DNA of 51,748 nt. It comes from an uncultured bacterium. Lineage in GTDB: Bacteria; Cyanobacteriota; Vampirovibrionia; Gastranaerophilales; Gastranaerophilaceae. Each line of letters starts with the position of its first letter. Positions within the stretch are counted from its first letter, which is position 1. Under the pieces are notes generated by a model. That model saw nothing but the letters and a program-made list of their open reading frames with translations. It made no database searches and was not told where the DNA came from. Shown in pieces: positions 8,705 through 16,873 of the stretch. Made by a program: the position numbers and the translations under genes. Location: the NCBI GenBank assembly GCA_949283255.1, contig CASDRS010000001.1:1-51748 (forward strand), in the 5' to 3' direction.

Positions 8705-9361
8705 CTAGACCTTTTGATTGATTTTTTTAGGTGACTCAATTCCAAAATCAGCACAAATTCTATCTGCACAGTTGTTGCCGATTTTTTCACCAACAGCAAA
8801 TGATGATATAGAACCGCCAACGAAGAGCAGGCCTTTTAGTATGGAAGCTGTTTTTCCGCAGTTACCTGATTTGAGAAGTTTGTTAGCTACAGTTTTTAAT
8901 CCTTTTGTATCTTTAACCTTTTCAACAAGTTTTGTAATATTTTGCTCGTTAATAACCTTACCCATGTGAAGTTTCATCAAACCTTCACCCAAAAACATTC
9001 CGGCAAGAGCGCCTGTTTGTGTAATTCCTGTGTGAACCTTATCATCAGAAGTGAGGACTTTAACTGCTCCTGACATGCAAATAAGCGGGTTAACGTTATG
9101 AGTTGCCCAATTTACAGCTTTGCCTGTGTAGTCGATAATTTTGCTTTGCTTTGCGTATTTGTCGAAGATGCTAAACGCATTTTTGGCAGTTTCGTCGTTG
9201 TATTTAGTAATAGCTTCGACGATTTTTGCACCCTGTGCAAAAGCAACGGTACTTCTTGTTTTCTCTCCGTTTTCAGAATCATCGGTTGCTTTTTTGATGT
9301 TTCTGTAACAGAAGATACCGCTAGGAATACAAATATCTAACAATTCGGTTGAGATACCCAT
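8705..9361 (-). CDS. Unknown 218-aa protein, lineage type
   Basis: I do not recognise the family. The protein starts MGISTELLDIC, is moderately charged in the first half, and has Gly/Ala-rich hydrophobic stretches at about residues 95-125 (LICMSGAVKVL...TGALAGMFLGEG) and 170-190 (ILKGLLFVGGSISSFAVGE) that could be membrane-associated helices. It has six Cys. The layout (short polar start, Gly-rich hydrophobic segments, Lys-rich remainder) resembles the small proteins at 29123 and 29589. A weak AAAGG precedes the ATG. The gene ends 35 bases upstream of the SpoIID gene on the same strand. Confidence 0.6.
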   Translation of the reverse strand: MGISTELLDICIPSGIFCYRNIKKATDDSENGEKTRSTVAFAQGAKIVEAITKYNDETAKNAFSIFDKYAKQSKIIDYTGKAVNWATHNVNPLICMSGAVKVLTSDDKVHTGITQTGALAGMFLGEGLMKLHMGKVINEQNITKLVEKVKDTKGLKTVANKLLKSGNCGKTASILKGLLFVGGSISSFAVGEKIGNNCADRICADFGIESPKKINQKV

Positions 9362-9565
9362 ACATAACCTTTACAATACACTACCTTACATTTATATAAA
9401 GTAAATAACGATGTAAGAATTGACAAAGAAATAAAAATCGTAAAATTTTTTAACATTTAATAAAAAAAATCAGTTGCGAAAAAAAATGTTTATGATACGA
9501 TAATAAACGGAGGGAATATGCAGATACCCCAAGAAACCAAACGTCTGTTGACGCCCTCTGGATCC
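9362..9565. other. AT-rich spacer before tRNA-Arg
   Basis: No gene is visible in these 204 bases. A likely tRNA promoter is TTGCGA (near 9473) with TACGAT (near 9495); the first part holds the upstream region of the minus-strand 218-aa gene. Confidence 0.4.
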
Positions 9566-9639
<74 letters not shown>

Positions 9640-9680
9640 AATAAGACAGGATAGGTTTTTCTATCCTGTCTTATTTTTTT
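9640..9680 (+). terminator. Terminator of tRNA-Arg
   Basis: A perfect 15-bp stem, AATAAGACAGGATAG / CTATCCTGTCTTATT, with a 6-base loop and a T run starts one base after the tRNA. Confidence 0.92.
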
Positions 9681-9688
9681 GTGATAGA

Positions 9689-9821
9689 GATGAGAGCGCA
9701 CAATTGCATAGCAATTTAAAGCGTTCGAGCGCGAGGGAGCTGAGGCTGGAGTATTTTGCAAAAGATGTAATCTTGTGGCAAAATACGAAATTGCCGTTAA
9801 ATGCGACCGAGCAAGACAATC
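9689..9821 (+). repeat. Structured tRNA-downstream element, copy A
   Basis: This 133-nt element shares three blocks with the copies after tRNA-Ser: GATGAGA (9689-9695), GTTCGAGCGCGAG (9723-9735) and CCGAGCAAGACAATC (9807-9821). Between the blocks lie hairpin 1, AATTGC-ATA-GCAATT (9702-9716), and hairpin 2, GTATTTTGC...GCAAAATAC (9751-9786). Both hairpins occupy the same places as in the other copies but use different bases. The element ends at AATCGC, which repeats the T-arm part of the tRNA-Arg 3' end (9624-9629). It could be an RNA gene or a small mobile element. No protein-coding sense is seen. Confidence 0.7.
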
Positions 9822-9848
9822 GCGCCGGGCGTAAATTAATAAAAAGTA

Positions 9849-9872
9849 AGCGGGTTTAAAACCCGCTTTTTT
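9849..9872 (+). terminator. Rho-independent terminator after element A
   Basis: The stem AGCGGGTTT / AAACCCGCT is followed by TTTTT. With no gene before it, it suggests that the 9689-9840 region is transcribed as an RNA. Confidence 0.8.
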
Positions 9873-10046
9873 AGTATTTGCGATGCTTATGATATAAGTC
9901 TAATTTCAAAAATGATAATTTGCATGCGTGGATATAAGGTATCATTTTTTTTGATAGATACAATTTCCAAACAACTACAAAGTGCTATGAATTTTTTGAG
10001 TAAAATTTTTGTAGTTTTGGTATATGATTTATGTTAAAATTTTTGT
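9873..10046. other. Promoter region before the SDR gene
   Basis: No gene is visible. An extended -10, TGT-TAAAAT at 10032-10040, ends 6 bases before the ATG at 10047; the best upstream -35 candidates (TTGTAG 10009-10014, TTTTGG 10015-10020) are poorly spaced. Confidence 0.45.
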
Positions 10047-10772
10047 ATGAATGAGTTTAAGGATAAAATTGTTATAGTTACAGGCGGAGCTTCCGGTATT
10101 GGAAAATCCGTTTGCGAAGAGTTTTTTAAATGTGGCGCAAAAGTCATTGTTATCGACAAAAATGAGCCTGATGCGGATTGTGATTTCTTTTATAAGGGTG
10201 ATATCACAGAGCAGGATGTTTTGGTCGATTTTGCGCAGGCTGTCATTAATAAATATGGCAAAATTGATTTCCTTATAAATAATGCTGGTTTGTCTAAGGG
10301 CGGACTTTTTTCTTGCAGTTTGGAAGATTTTTTGTATGTGCAGAAATTAAGTCTGTTAGCGCCTTTTGCGTTAGTTAAATTGTTTATTAATAGTTTTAAT
10401 AAAGATGCAGTTATTATAAATATTTCATCAACCAGAGCTTTTCAGTCTCAATCTGATTGGGAAAGTTACGCAGCGGCTAAGGGCGGTATAATTTCTCTTA
10501 CACACTCTATGGCGGTTAGCTTAAAAGGTATTGCTAGAGTAAATTCGATTTCTCCGGGGTGGATTGATACTGTCGGATATGATTTTTCGGAGTCGGATAT
10601 TAAGCAGCATCCTGCTAATCGTGTGGGTGAGCCGATTGATATTGCTAATGCTGTTTTATTTTTATGTTCTGAAAAAGCCAGGTTTATTACAGGTGAGAAT
10701 TTAATAATTGACGGCGGAATGAGTAAAGTTATGGTTTATCATAACGATGAAGGATGGGTTTATTCAGGGTAG
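10047..10772 (+). CDS. Short-chain dehydrogenase/reductase (SDR)
   Basis: This is a classical SDR oxidoreductase, 241 aa. The nucleotide-binding TGGASGIGKS lies at residues 11-20, NNAG at about 78, the catalytic Ser in I-S-S-T-R near 127, and Y-A-A-A-K (Tyr and Lys) near 142. The C terminus G-E-N-L-I-I-D-G-G is typical of the FabG-like group. The substrate cannot be read from the sequence. No ribosome site is visible, and the -10 lies 6 bases before the ATG, so the gene is a strong leaderless candidate. The downstream PHP gene begins 8 bases after its stop, suggesting co-transcription. Confidence 0.9.
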   Translation: MNEFKDKIVIVTGGASGIGKSVCEEFFKCGAKVIVIDKNEPDADCDFFYKGDITEQDVLVDFAQAVINKYGKIDFLINNAGLSKGGLFSCSLEDFLYVQKLSLLAPFALVKLFINSFNKDAVIINISSTRAFQSQSDWESYAAAKGGIISLTHSMAVSLKGIARVNSISPGWIDTVGYDFSESDIKQHPANRVGEPIDIANAVLFLCSEKARFITGENLIIDGGMSKVMVYHNDEGWVYSG

Positions 10773-10779
10773 GAATATT

Positions 10780-11613
10780 ATGATAAAAGTTGATTTACAT
10801 ATTCACAGCAATTGTTCGGACGGAAGCGATTCTGTTGAAGAGCTTGCAGAAAAAATAAAAAATGCTCACATTGATATTTTTGCTTTGACTGATCACGATA
10901 CAGTTGACGGTTGCAAAATTATGGGTGAAAAATTTAAGGCTGGTTTTATCAAGGGTGTTGAGCTGACTTGTCTTGCCGGAGATATCAAATGCCATATTTT
11001 AGGGTATGGGATTGATGATGAGAATGAAGGATTGAAGGAGCTTATTAAAAAAGGTAAAATCCTAAGGAGGCAAAAGCTTGAGACCAGAATAAAATATTTA
11101 AAAGATGTTTGGAATTTTGAATTTACAAAAGAGGAACTGGATTGGCTTTATTCAAGGAAAAGTGTCGTAAAGACTCATCTTGCAAATATTTTAGTTAAAC
11201 GCGGGCTTGCTGAAAATAATATTGCTGCAATGGAAAAATATTTGAACGGGTGTAAAACAGGCAATACAAGATTTAGTGGTGAAGAAGCTATAAAAACAAT
11301 TCACGATGCCGGAGGTGTTGCTGTGTGGGCGCACCCGCTTGGTGGTGAAGGTGAAAGACACCTAGGACGTGAAGAATTTATTCCAAAGTTAGAAAAAATG
11401 CTTAAATACGGTATTCAGGGCTTGGAATGTTATTACTCAAGGTATAATCAAGAAGAAATTCGTTTTCTGGTTGAATGTGCAACAAAATATGACCTTAATG
11501 TAACAGGCGGCAGTGACTATCATGGAACAAATAAGGATATTCCTTTAGCAAAATTGAATGTTGAAGGTCTACCTGTTAGCTTCGAGTTGTTAAAATTGGA
11601 CGTAAAATTATAA
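10780..11613 (+). CDS. PHP-domain phosphoesterase (TrpH/RNase AM-like)
   Basis: This is a PHP-family metal-dependent phosphoesterase, 277 aa, most like the YciV/RNase AM nucleoside-3',5'-bisphosphate phosphatases. Metal-binding motifs appear in order: VDLHIHSNCSDGSDS at the start, LTDHDTVDG (about 38), VWAHPLGG (about 181) and GGSDYHG (about 244). ATG 10780 is preferred over the in-frame upstream start at 10747, because it begins right at the conserved motif and clears the SDR gene. It probably acts on small nucleotides or RNA ends in the cytoplasm; the exact substrate is inference. Confidence 0.87.
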   Translation: MIKVDLHIHSNCSDGSDSVEELAEKIKNAHIDIFALTDHDTVDGCKIMGEKFKAGFIKGVELTCLAGDIKCHILGYGIDDENEGLKELIKKGKILRRQKLETRIKYLKDVWNFEFTKEELDWLYSRKSVVKTHLANILVKRGLAENNIAAMEKYLNGCKTGNTRFSGEEAIKTIHDAGGVAVWAHPLGGEGERHLGREEFIPKLEKMLKYGIQGLECYYSRYNQEEIRFLVECATKYDLNVTGGSDYHGTNKDIPLAKLNVEGLPVSFELLKLDVKL

Positions 11614-11624
11614 CTTTTGAACTA

Positions 11625-11945
11625 TTATTTCAGACTGCTTTTTTGTTGGTTAAAACGGTTGATTTTAATTTCTCTTATTGCGTCCCTGAGTTCTGATATT
11701 TGAAAATCTAATTGCCCAAGTTTTTCTGTATAATAATAAATTCTGGCAGCTAGAAAGTTTGGGCTATCCATATATTTTCGAAGGTTATATCTTTCAATTT
11801 CAAAATGACTGATTGCTTCTTGTAGTTTAGCTATTTTATTGAGATCATCTTCTGTTAGTTTTAGGGTTGGACCTTTGTATTGATTAAGCGGAATTTTTCC
11901 TGCAAATTGTATTGGTCTGTAAGAATAGTTGTTTGATATTTTCAT
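11625..11945 (-). CDS. Small coiled-coil protein with N-terminal F-x-G motif
   Basis: This is a 106-aa protein of unknown function. It begins MKISNNYSYRPIQFAGKIPL; the I-Q-F-A-G-K segment near residue 13 matches similar short motifs at the start of three other unknown proteins in the window (23461, 29123, 45966). The rest (about residues 28-100) is charged and strongly helical with heptad-like spacing, a likely coiled coil. It has no signal peptide or membrane span. It converges with the PHP gene. Confidence 0.65.
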   Translation of the reverse strand: MKISNNYSYRPIQFAGKIPLNQYKGPTLKLTEDDLNKIAKLQEAISHFEIERYNLRKYMDSPNFLAARIYYYTEKLGQLDFQISELRDAIREIKINRFNQQKSSLK

Positions 11946-12104
11946 TTTTTAACCTTTTTGTGTTTTTTCTATATCTAATCTAAATTCGGACAAAAAATTT
12001 TTTGCTAAATTTATCTGTGAATGAAAAATTATCGTATCGTGGGATGTTTTTAGGCATGAAATATTTTAAATTTGGTTGTGTATAATTAACCAAGGAGTAT
12101 ATTT

Positions 12105-12410
12105 ATGTTTTACAATGTTTTAAAAGTTAAAGATTTGATTGATCTGGAAGATGGTAAATTTCAGAAAAAAGTTTTGATGGAAAATAATGACAGCAGTTTA
12201 ACTGTTATTGCAATAAAAAAAGATGAAATAATAGATACTCATACATCAGTTAGCGATGCTGCAGTTTTTGTTATTGACGGAAAGATAGAGCTTCATTTTG
12301 ATGCAGAAAAATTTACTGTTGATAAAGATGAAATCTTGATGTTTAAAAAAGATGTTCAGCATAAAGTGTTGGCTCTTAAGGACAGTAAATTCCTTTTAAT
12401 AAAAATTTAG
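12105..12410 (+). CDS. Small cupin-domain protein
   Basis: This is a single cupin barrel, 101 aa. It has D-T-H-T-S-V-S-D-A-A-V-F-V-I-D-G-K at the first cupin motif, where only one of the usual two His remains and Asp replaces Glu, and D-E-I-L-M-F-K-K-D-V-Q-H at the second. Metal binding may therefore be altered. A clear AAGGAG ribosome site lies before ATG 12105, with TATAAT at 12081-12086. The role is unknown. It ends at a terminator shared with the cadA-type gene. Confidence 0.8.
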   Translation: MFYNVLKVKDLIDLEDGKFQKKVLMENNDSSLTVIAIKKDEIIDTHTSVSDAAVFVIDGKIELHFDAEKFTVDKDEILMFKKDVQHKVLALKDSKFLLIKI

Positions 12411-12416
12411 ACAAAT

Positions 12417-12446
12417 AAAAAAGAGATAAGCAATTATCTCTTTTTT
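12417..12446. terminator. Bidirectional terminator between cupin and cadA
   Basis: AGAGATAA-GCAA-TTATCTCT is flanked by A and T runs. The stop codon of the minus-strand ATPase gene (12434-12436) lies inside the hairpin. Confidence 0.88.
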
Positions 12447-14332
12447 ACTGCTAAAGCTCGCATTGAATTGAGTACCGCAATCAATGCAACTCCAACATCT
12501 GCAAAAACAGCTCCCCACATTGTCATCATTCCAAGTGTACCCAGTATTAAGAACAAAGCTTTGATCCCTAGTGCAAAAATAATGTTCTCTTTTACTATTC
12601 GAATAGTTTTTTGAGAAATTTTTATGCCTGTTAAAATTTTGGAAACAGAATCGTCCATTATTACGATATCAGCAGCTTCGATAGCAGCATCTGAGCCTAG
12701 TGCACCCATTGCAATTCCTACATCTGCCATAGTCAATACGGGAGCATCATTTATTCCGTCTCCAACAAATATGATTGATTTGTTAGGGTTCTTTTCTTTA
12801 ATAAGTGTTTCGACTTTTTCTACTTTGTCTGCCGGAAGAAGGTTTGCAAAGTGCTTATCAATATTTATCTCTTTTGCTACTGCATCAGCAGTTCTCGTGT
12901 TGTCTCCTGTGAGCATTACAGTTGAAATACCTAAATTATGTATTTCCCTTATCGTTTCTTTTGTATCAGGTTTTAGGGTGTCGTTTATTATTATACTTCC
13001 AATATATTGGTTGTTTTTAGCAACGTAGACTATTGTTCCTGTTTCGTCTGATGGGGTATAGCTTATGTTGTATTGTTTCATTAATTTTTGGTTGCCGACA
13101 AGGATTTTGCCGATAGAGGTTTCTGCTTCAATCCCGCAGCCTGCAATTTCTTTAACATTTTGAATCACATCTTTTGATAATTCTTTTCCATAAGCATTTT
13201 TAATAGATGTTGCAATCGGGTGGTTTGAATAGTATTCCCCAATAGCTGCAGCTTCAAGAAGTTCTGATTGAGAAATGTTTTCTGCGCTGTTTATTGCTTG
13301 AACTTCAAAACATCCTTTTGTGAGAGTTCCGGTTTTATCGAAGGCGATTAATTCTGGTTTTGAAAGCGCTTCAAGATAACAGCTGCCTTTTATCAATATT
13401 CCGGCTTTTGAAGCTCCGCCAATCCCTGCAAAAAATCCTAATGGAACTGATATTACCAACGCACAAGGGCAGGATATAACCAAAAAAGTAAGAGCTCTAT
13501 TCAGCCAAATGCTAAATGAAGTATCTGTAACAAGAGGCGGAACTATTGCTAATATTACTGCTGCCAGTACTACCAGAGGGGTATAAATTTTTGCAAATCT
13601 TGTGATAAAGTTTTCAGTTTTAGCCTTTTTACTGCTGGCATGTTCTACCAATTCCAAAATTTGAAATACTGTAGAGTTTTCCCATTCTTTTGTTACTTTG
13701 ATTTTTATAACCCCGTTTGTGTTGATACATCCACTGACAGCGGTATCGTTTATTTTTAACTGTCTTGGTACGGATTCACCGGTAAGAGCTGAGGTATCCA
13801 GAGTTGCGGTTCCTTCTGTCACAATTCCATCTAGTGGAACTTTTTCTCCAGGACGAACTGTTATTATCTCTCCTGTTTTGACTTCTGATGGTGAAACTTT
13901 TACAAGTTGTCCGTCCTTTTCAATGTTTGCATAGTCAGGTCGAATATCCATAAGCTCAGATATAGATTTTTTAGATTTTTCTACCGCTCTGTCTTGTAGG
14001 TATTCTCCAAGTTGGTACAATATCATTACCATGATTGCTTCATGATATTCTTTGATTAAAAGTGCTCCTATTGTGGCTATGCACATTAAAAAGTTTTCAT
14101 CAAATATCTTCCCTTTGATTATGTTGCCTACTGCTCGGTTTATTACGTTTCCGCCTGCTATTAAATATGCAACTACTAATAGCGTTGAGTTTAAAGCAGT
14201 TGGAAGGTGAAATATATATGTTGCGATAAATATAATACTTGCTATTACTATTCTTTGTATCAGGCGACTTTCTCCCTGTTCTATATGTTCATGTTCTTCA
14301 TGCTCTTCGTGTTCTTCACAATGGTTACACAT
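12434..14332 (-). CDS. cadA: P1B-type heavy-metal ATPase (Cd/Zn/Pb exporter)
   Basis: This is a P1B metal-pumping ATPase, 632 aa, of the CadA/ZntA group that exports divalent soft metals. The metal-binding C-P-C in SCPCALVISVP lies at about residue 290, the phosphorylated Asp in AFDKTGTLTKG at about 334, and GDGINDAP near 527. About eight membrane spans are expected. The N terminus has no HMA domain; instead it is a short His/Glu-rich tail (C-x-x-C-E-E-H repeats, residues 2-18) that may gather metal. The promoter at 14365-14394 carries a repressor operator, and the divergent ArsR-type gene next door is the obvious regulator. Confidence 0.94.
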   Translation of the reverse strand: MCNHCEEHEEHEEHEHIEQGESRLIQRIVIASIIFIATYIFHLPTALNSTLLVVAYLIAGGNVINRAVGNIIKGKIFDENFLMCIATIGALLIKEYHEAIMVMILYQLGEYLQDRAVEKSKKSISELMDIRPDYANIEKDGQLVKVSPSEVKTGEIITVRPGEKVPLDGIVTEGTATLDTSALTGESVPRQLKINDTAVSGCINTNGVIKIKVTKEWENSTVFQILELVEHASSKKAKTENFITRFAKIYTPLVVLAAVILAIVPPLVTDTSFSIWLNRALTFLVISCPCALVISVPLGFFAGIGGASKAGILIKGSCYLEALSKPELIAFDKTGTLTKGCFEVQAINSAENISQSELLEAAAIGEYYSNHPIATSIKNAYGKELSKDVIQNVKEIAGCGIEAETSIGKILVGNQKLMKQYNISYTPSDETGTIVYVAKNNQYIGSIIINDTLKPDTKETIREIHNLGISTVMLTGDNTRTADAVAKEINIDKHFANLLPADKVEKVETLIKEKNPNKSIIFVGDGINDAPVLTMADVGIAMGALGSDAAIEAADIVIMDDSVSKILTGIKISQKTIRIVKENIIFALGIKALFLILGTLGMMTMWGAVFADVGVALIAVLNSMRALAVKKR

Positions 14333-14364
14333 ATACGCCTCGCTTTTTAATATATTATATTAAT

Positions 14365-14394
14365 ATTATAATTGAACAACTATTCAATTGTCAA
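14365..14394 (-). promoter_or_regulatory. cadA promoter with operator filling the spacer
   Basis: On the minus strand, a consensus TTGACA (14394-14389), an 18-base spacer and a consensus TATAAT (14370-14365). The spacer is exactly ATTGAATAGTTGTTCAAT, an inverted repeat (TGAAyA-2-TrTTCA type) of the ArsR/SmtB/CadC operator kind. A bound repressor would block RNA polymerase. Confidence 0.9.
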
Positions 14395-14430
14395 GTGTCT
14401 TGATTTAAACTGTTATATTTGTTTACATAG

Positions 14431-14460
14431 TTGAACAACTGTTCATTTGTGTTGTATTAT
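14431..14460 (+). promoter_or_regulatory. Promoter and operator of the ArsR-type gene
   Basis: TTGAAC (14431-14436), an 18-base spacer and TATTAT (14455-14460). The perfect palindrome TGAACA-AC-TGTTCA at 14432-14445 overlaps the -35, so the repressor should control its own gene as well. Confidence 0.82.
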
Positions 14461-14481
14461 ATAATTATTAAAGGAGTATTT

Positions 14482-14832
14482 ATGGAAGATAAGCGTTCTG
14501 ATTGCGAAGCTATTAATATTGATATAGTAAATAAGGTTAAGCCTAATATGCCTGAGATGAGAGTTCTTTATGAATTATCGGATTTCTTTAAGGTTATGGG
14601 TGATAGTACGAGGATACAGTTACTTTGGGCTTTAGAAGAAAGTGAGATGTGCGTTGGAGATTTGGCAGTCCTTTTAAATATGACAAAGTCTGCTGTTTCT
14701 CATCAGTTGAAAGTTTTAAGAGTTGCCAAGCTTGTTCGTTCAGAGAAAAAGGGTAAAAATGTTTATTATGCTCTGGATGATCATCATGTTAAGAGTATTT
14801 TGGAAAAGGCTTTGGAGCATATTGGGGAGTAG
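14482..14832 (+). CDS. ArsR/SmtB-family metal-sensing repressor
   Basis: This is a metal-responsive winged-helix repressor, 116 aa. The helix-turn-helix is clear: S-E-M-C-V-G-D-L-A-V-L-L, then M-T-K-S-A-V-S-H-Q-L-K-V-L-R-V-A-K-L-V. The C-terminal helix D-D-H-H-V-K-S-I-L-E-K-A-L-E-H resembles the alpha-5 zinc site of SmtB/CzrA. A Cys in E-M-C-V-G-D and another near the start (S-D-C-E) could serve a CadC-type site. I start at ATG 14482 behind AAGGAG, because the longer frame would run through the promoter. It very likely controls the divergent cadA gene and itself. Confidence 0.92.
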   Translation: MEDKRSDCEAINIDIVNKVKPNMPEMRVLYELSDFFKVMGDSTRIQLLWALEESEMCVGDLAVLLNMTKSAVSHQLKVLRVAKLVRSEKKGKNVYYALDDHHVKSILEKALEHIGE

Positions 14833-15870
14833 TTATTCGCTAGTTACGGCTATTTTTAGGCATCCTGTAGGTTTTTGGTCAAATAAATTATAGGCTTCAA
14901 TAATTTTATTGAGCGAGTAAGTTTGCGTGATTAAGAAGTCTGTATTAATCTTGTTTTCAGAAATAAGGCTGAGAAGTTTTTCGCAGTGGTTTGCATCAAC
15001 TCCGCCTGTTTTAAATATAAGATTTTTCCCGTACATTTTTGGAAGTGGTAGTATCTGATCTGTTTCATACATTGCAACTATTGAGACTATTGCATTAGGT
15101 CTGGCTATTTGCCACGCCATTCTAAAGGTGTCTTGAGTCCCTGCTGCTTCTATTACTCCATCGGCTCCGCGTCCTGAAGTTAAGTTTTTTATAAAGGTTT
15201 CAGGATTTGTATTTTTAGGATTAACTATGCAGTCTGCAAGCTGCTTCTCTTTTGCCAAATTTAGTCGTGTATCGTCAATGTCTATTGCAATGATTGTTTT
15301 TGCCCCCATTGTTCTTGCTGATTCCATTGCACATAACCCGACAGGTCCTGCTCCTATTACTGCAATTGTATCGTGTTCTTTTATCTCACAAAGTTCTGCT
15401 CCCCAGTATCCGCTTGATAAGATATCTCCGACAAATAATGCGTTTTTATATGAAATATTATCCGGAATTTTGTTTAATCCCATATCTGCGTATGGTACTC
15501 TTACGTATTCTGCTTGACAGCCGTCAATTGTACAGCCAAGTTCCCAGCCTCCTTTTTCGCAGTTATTTATAAATCCTCTTTTACAGAAAAAACATTCTCC
15601 GCAAAATGTTTCGCAATTCGCGGCAACTCTGTCTCCAACTTTTAAATTTTTTATGTTGTCCCCAACTTCAACTACTTCTCCTACAAATTCATGTCCAAGT
15701 ACTGTTTCTGGGATTGCCTTTGGGACAAAACCTTTTATTATGTGTAAATCGCTTGTACAAATTGATGATAGTTTTACTTTTACTATTGCATCATTTGGGT
15801 CAATAATTGTGGGAACAGTTTTTTTAACAAGTTCTATTTGTCCGTTTTTGTGCCATATTAGTGCTTTCAT
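14833..15870 (-). CDS. Zinc-binding medium-chain alcohol dehydrogenase
   Basis: This is a zinc-dependent MDR-family dehydrogenase, 345 aa. The catalytic zinc ligands are in S-I-C-T-S-D-L-H (Cys about 35) and G-H-E-F-V-G (His about 56). The four structural-zinc Cys lie in NCETFCGECFFCKRGFINNC (about 85-104). The Rossmann motif is G-A-G-P-V-G-L-C-A-M (about 168). It resembles threonine- or sorbitol-type and alcohol dehydrogenases; the substrate is uncertain. ATG 15870 (MKALIWHKNG) is the standard family start; the frame extends 12 codons upstream without support. Its stop abuts the stop of the convergent ArsR gene. Confidence 0.9.
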   Translation of the reverse strand: MKALIWHKNGQIELVKKTVPTIIDPNDAIVKVKLSSICTSDLHIIKGFVPKAIPETVLGHEFVGEVVEVGDNIKNLKVGDRVAANCETFCGECFFCKRGFINNCEKGGWELGCTIDGCQAEYVRVPYADMGLNKIPDNISYKNALFVGDILSSGYWGAELCEIKEHDTIAVIGAGPVGLCAMESARTMGAKTIIAIDIDDTRLNLAKEKQLADCIVNPKNTNPETFIKNLTSGRGADGVIEAAGTQDTFRMAWQIARPNAIVSIVAMYETDQILPLPKMYGKNLIFKTGGVDANHCEKLLSLISENKINTDFLITQTYSLNKIIEAYNLFDQKPTGCLKIAVTSE

Positions 15871-15952
15871 ACTTGTTATTTTTTCATATTTTTTATAAAT
15901 TGGCAAGATTTAAATATTTATATTATTATAATTACAGTTGAGGAGTGAAAGT

Positions 15953-16873
15953 ATGATCGCTGAATATTTGGAAAGTATTGGGTTGGTAGATTGGGCTGCT
16001 GATGCTATCGGTGATAGTTTTGCTGTGTTGCCGCTTTTGTTTGTAATCTTTTTATTGGTTGAGTTTTTTGAATTTTATTTTTCGGAAAAAGTTAATAATT
16101 TCATGAAGCTCGGACGTAAGAGCGGTCCAATTATTGGTAGTTTAGCGTCAATTATTCCTCAGTGCGGTTTTTCTGTTATTGCAAGTACGCTGTATGTGAG
16201 AAGGTTTGTTACTAGAGGAACTCTGCTTGCTATTTATCTTGCAACTTCTGATGAGGCAATACCTGTTTTGTTATCAAATCCTAATGCGTATCATTATGTT
16301 TTACCGGTTATCTTAACTAAGATTTGTGTTGCTATTCCTGCCGGATATTTGGTTGATTTTATATTTAAGCCAAAAGTTTATAATCCTGATGAACAGGAAA
16401 ATTCAGCGAATAATGATATTGATGATGATGAACATATAGAGGCTGGTTGTTGTCATCATGAGATTTTGGCGCATAGAAAACGTGATTTGATTTTGCATCC
16501 GTTAAAGCATACTGTTCACATTTTTGCTTTTATTTTGGTTATTACGCTTATTCTTAATTATTTTATATCTGTAGATTCGATTAGTGCTTTTTATTCAAGC
16601 AGCATGCTCGGGTATAAGTTAATTCAGCCTATTATAACCGCATTAATCGGTTTGATTCCAAATTGCGCAGTATCTATTGCTATTACATTAATGTTGATTA
16701 AAGGTACTATCCCATTTGGTGCTGCTATGGCAGGTTTGATGTCTAATGCAGGGCTGGGGTTGCTTGTACTTTTGAAGATAAATGATATAAAAGACAGCTT
16801 GAAAATTGTTGCAATCCTTCTGTTTATAAGCATTGTTTTGGGTATTTTGTTACAATTCGTGAGTGTGGTTTAG
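15953..16873 (+). CDS. Putative 10-TM heavy-metal exporter (ArsP_2-like)
   Basis: This is a polytopic membrane protein, 306 aa, of the ArsP_2 / putative manganese-exporter type. Two inverted half-repeats are visible: IIGSLASIIPQCGFSVIAS in the first half (about 62-80) and ALIGLIPNCAVSIAITL in the second (about 231), each with P-x-C in a membrane helix. The central cytoplasmic loop (about 145-180) is acidic and metal-ligand rich, ending E-H-I-E-A-G-C-C-H-H-E. A GAGGAG ribosome site lies before ATG 15953. Nearby cadA and ArsR genes support a metal-efflux role; the metal is not known. Confidence 0.8.
   Translation: MIAEYLESIGLVDWAADAIGDSFAVLPLLFVIFLLVEFFEFYFSEKVNNFMKLGRKSGPIIGSLASIIPQCGFSVIASTLYVRRFVTRGTLLAIYLATSDEAIPVLLSNPNAYHYVLPVILTKICVAIPAGYLVDFIFKPKVYNPDEQENSANNDIDDDEHIEAGCCHHEILAHRKRDLILHPLKHTVHIFAFILVITLILNYFISVDSISAFYSSSMLGYKLIQPIITALIGLIPNCAVSIAITLMLIKGTIPFGAAMAGLMSNAGLGLLVLLKINDIKDSLKIVAILLFISIVLGILLQFVSVV

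Noticed and set aside
12624-13934. Plus-strand ORFs of 134 and 78 aa inside the cadA gene
   Set aside because: They lie wholly opposite the ATPase coding frame and their composition follows from its codons.
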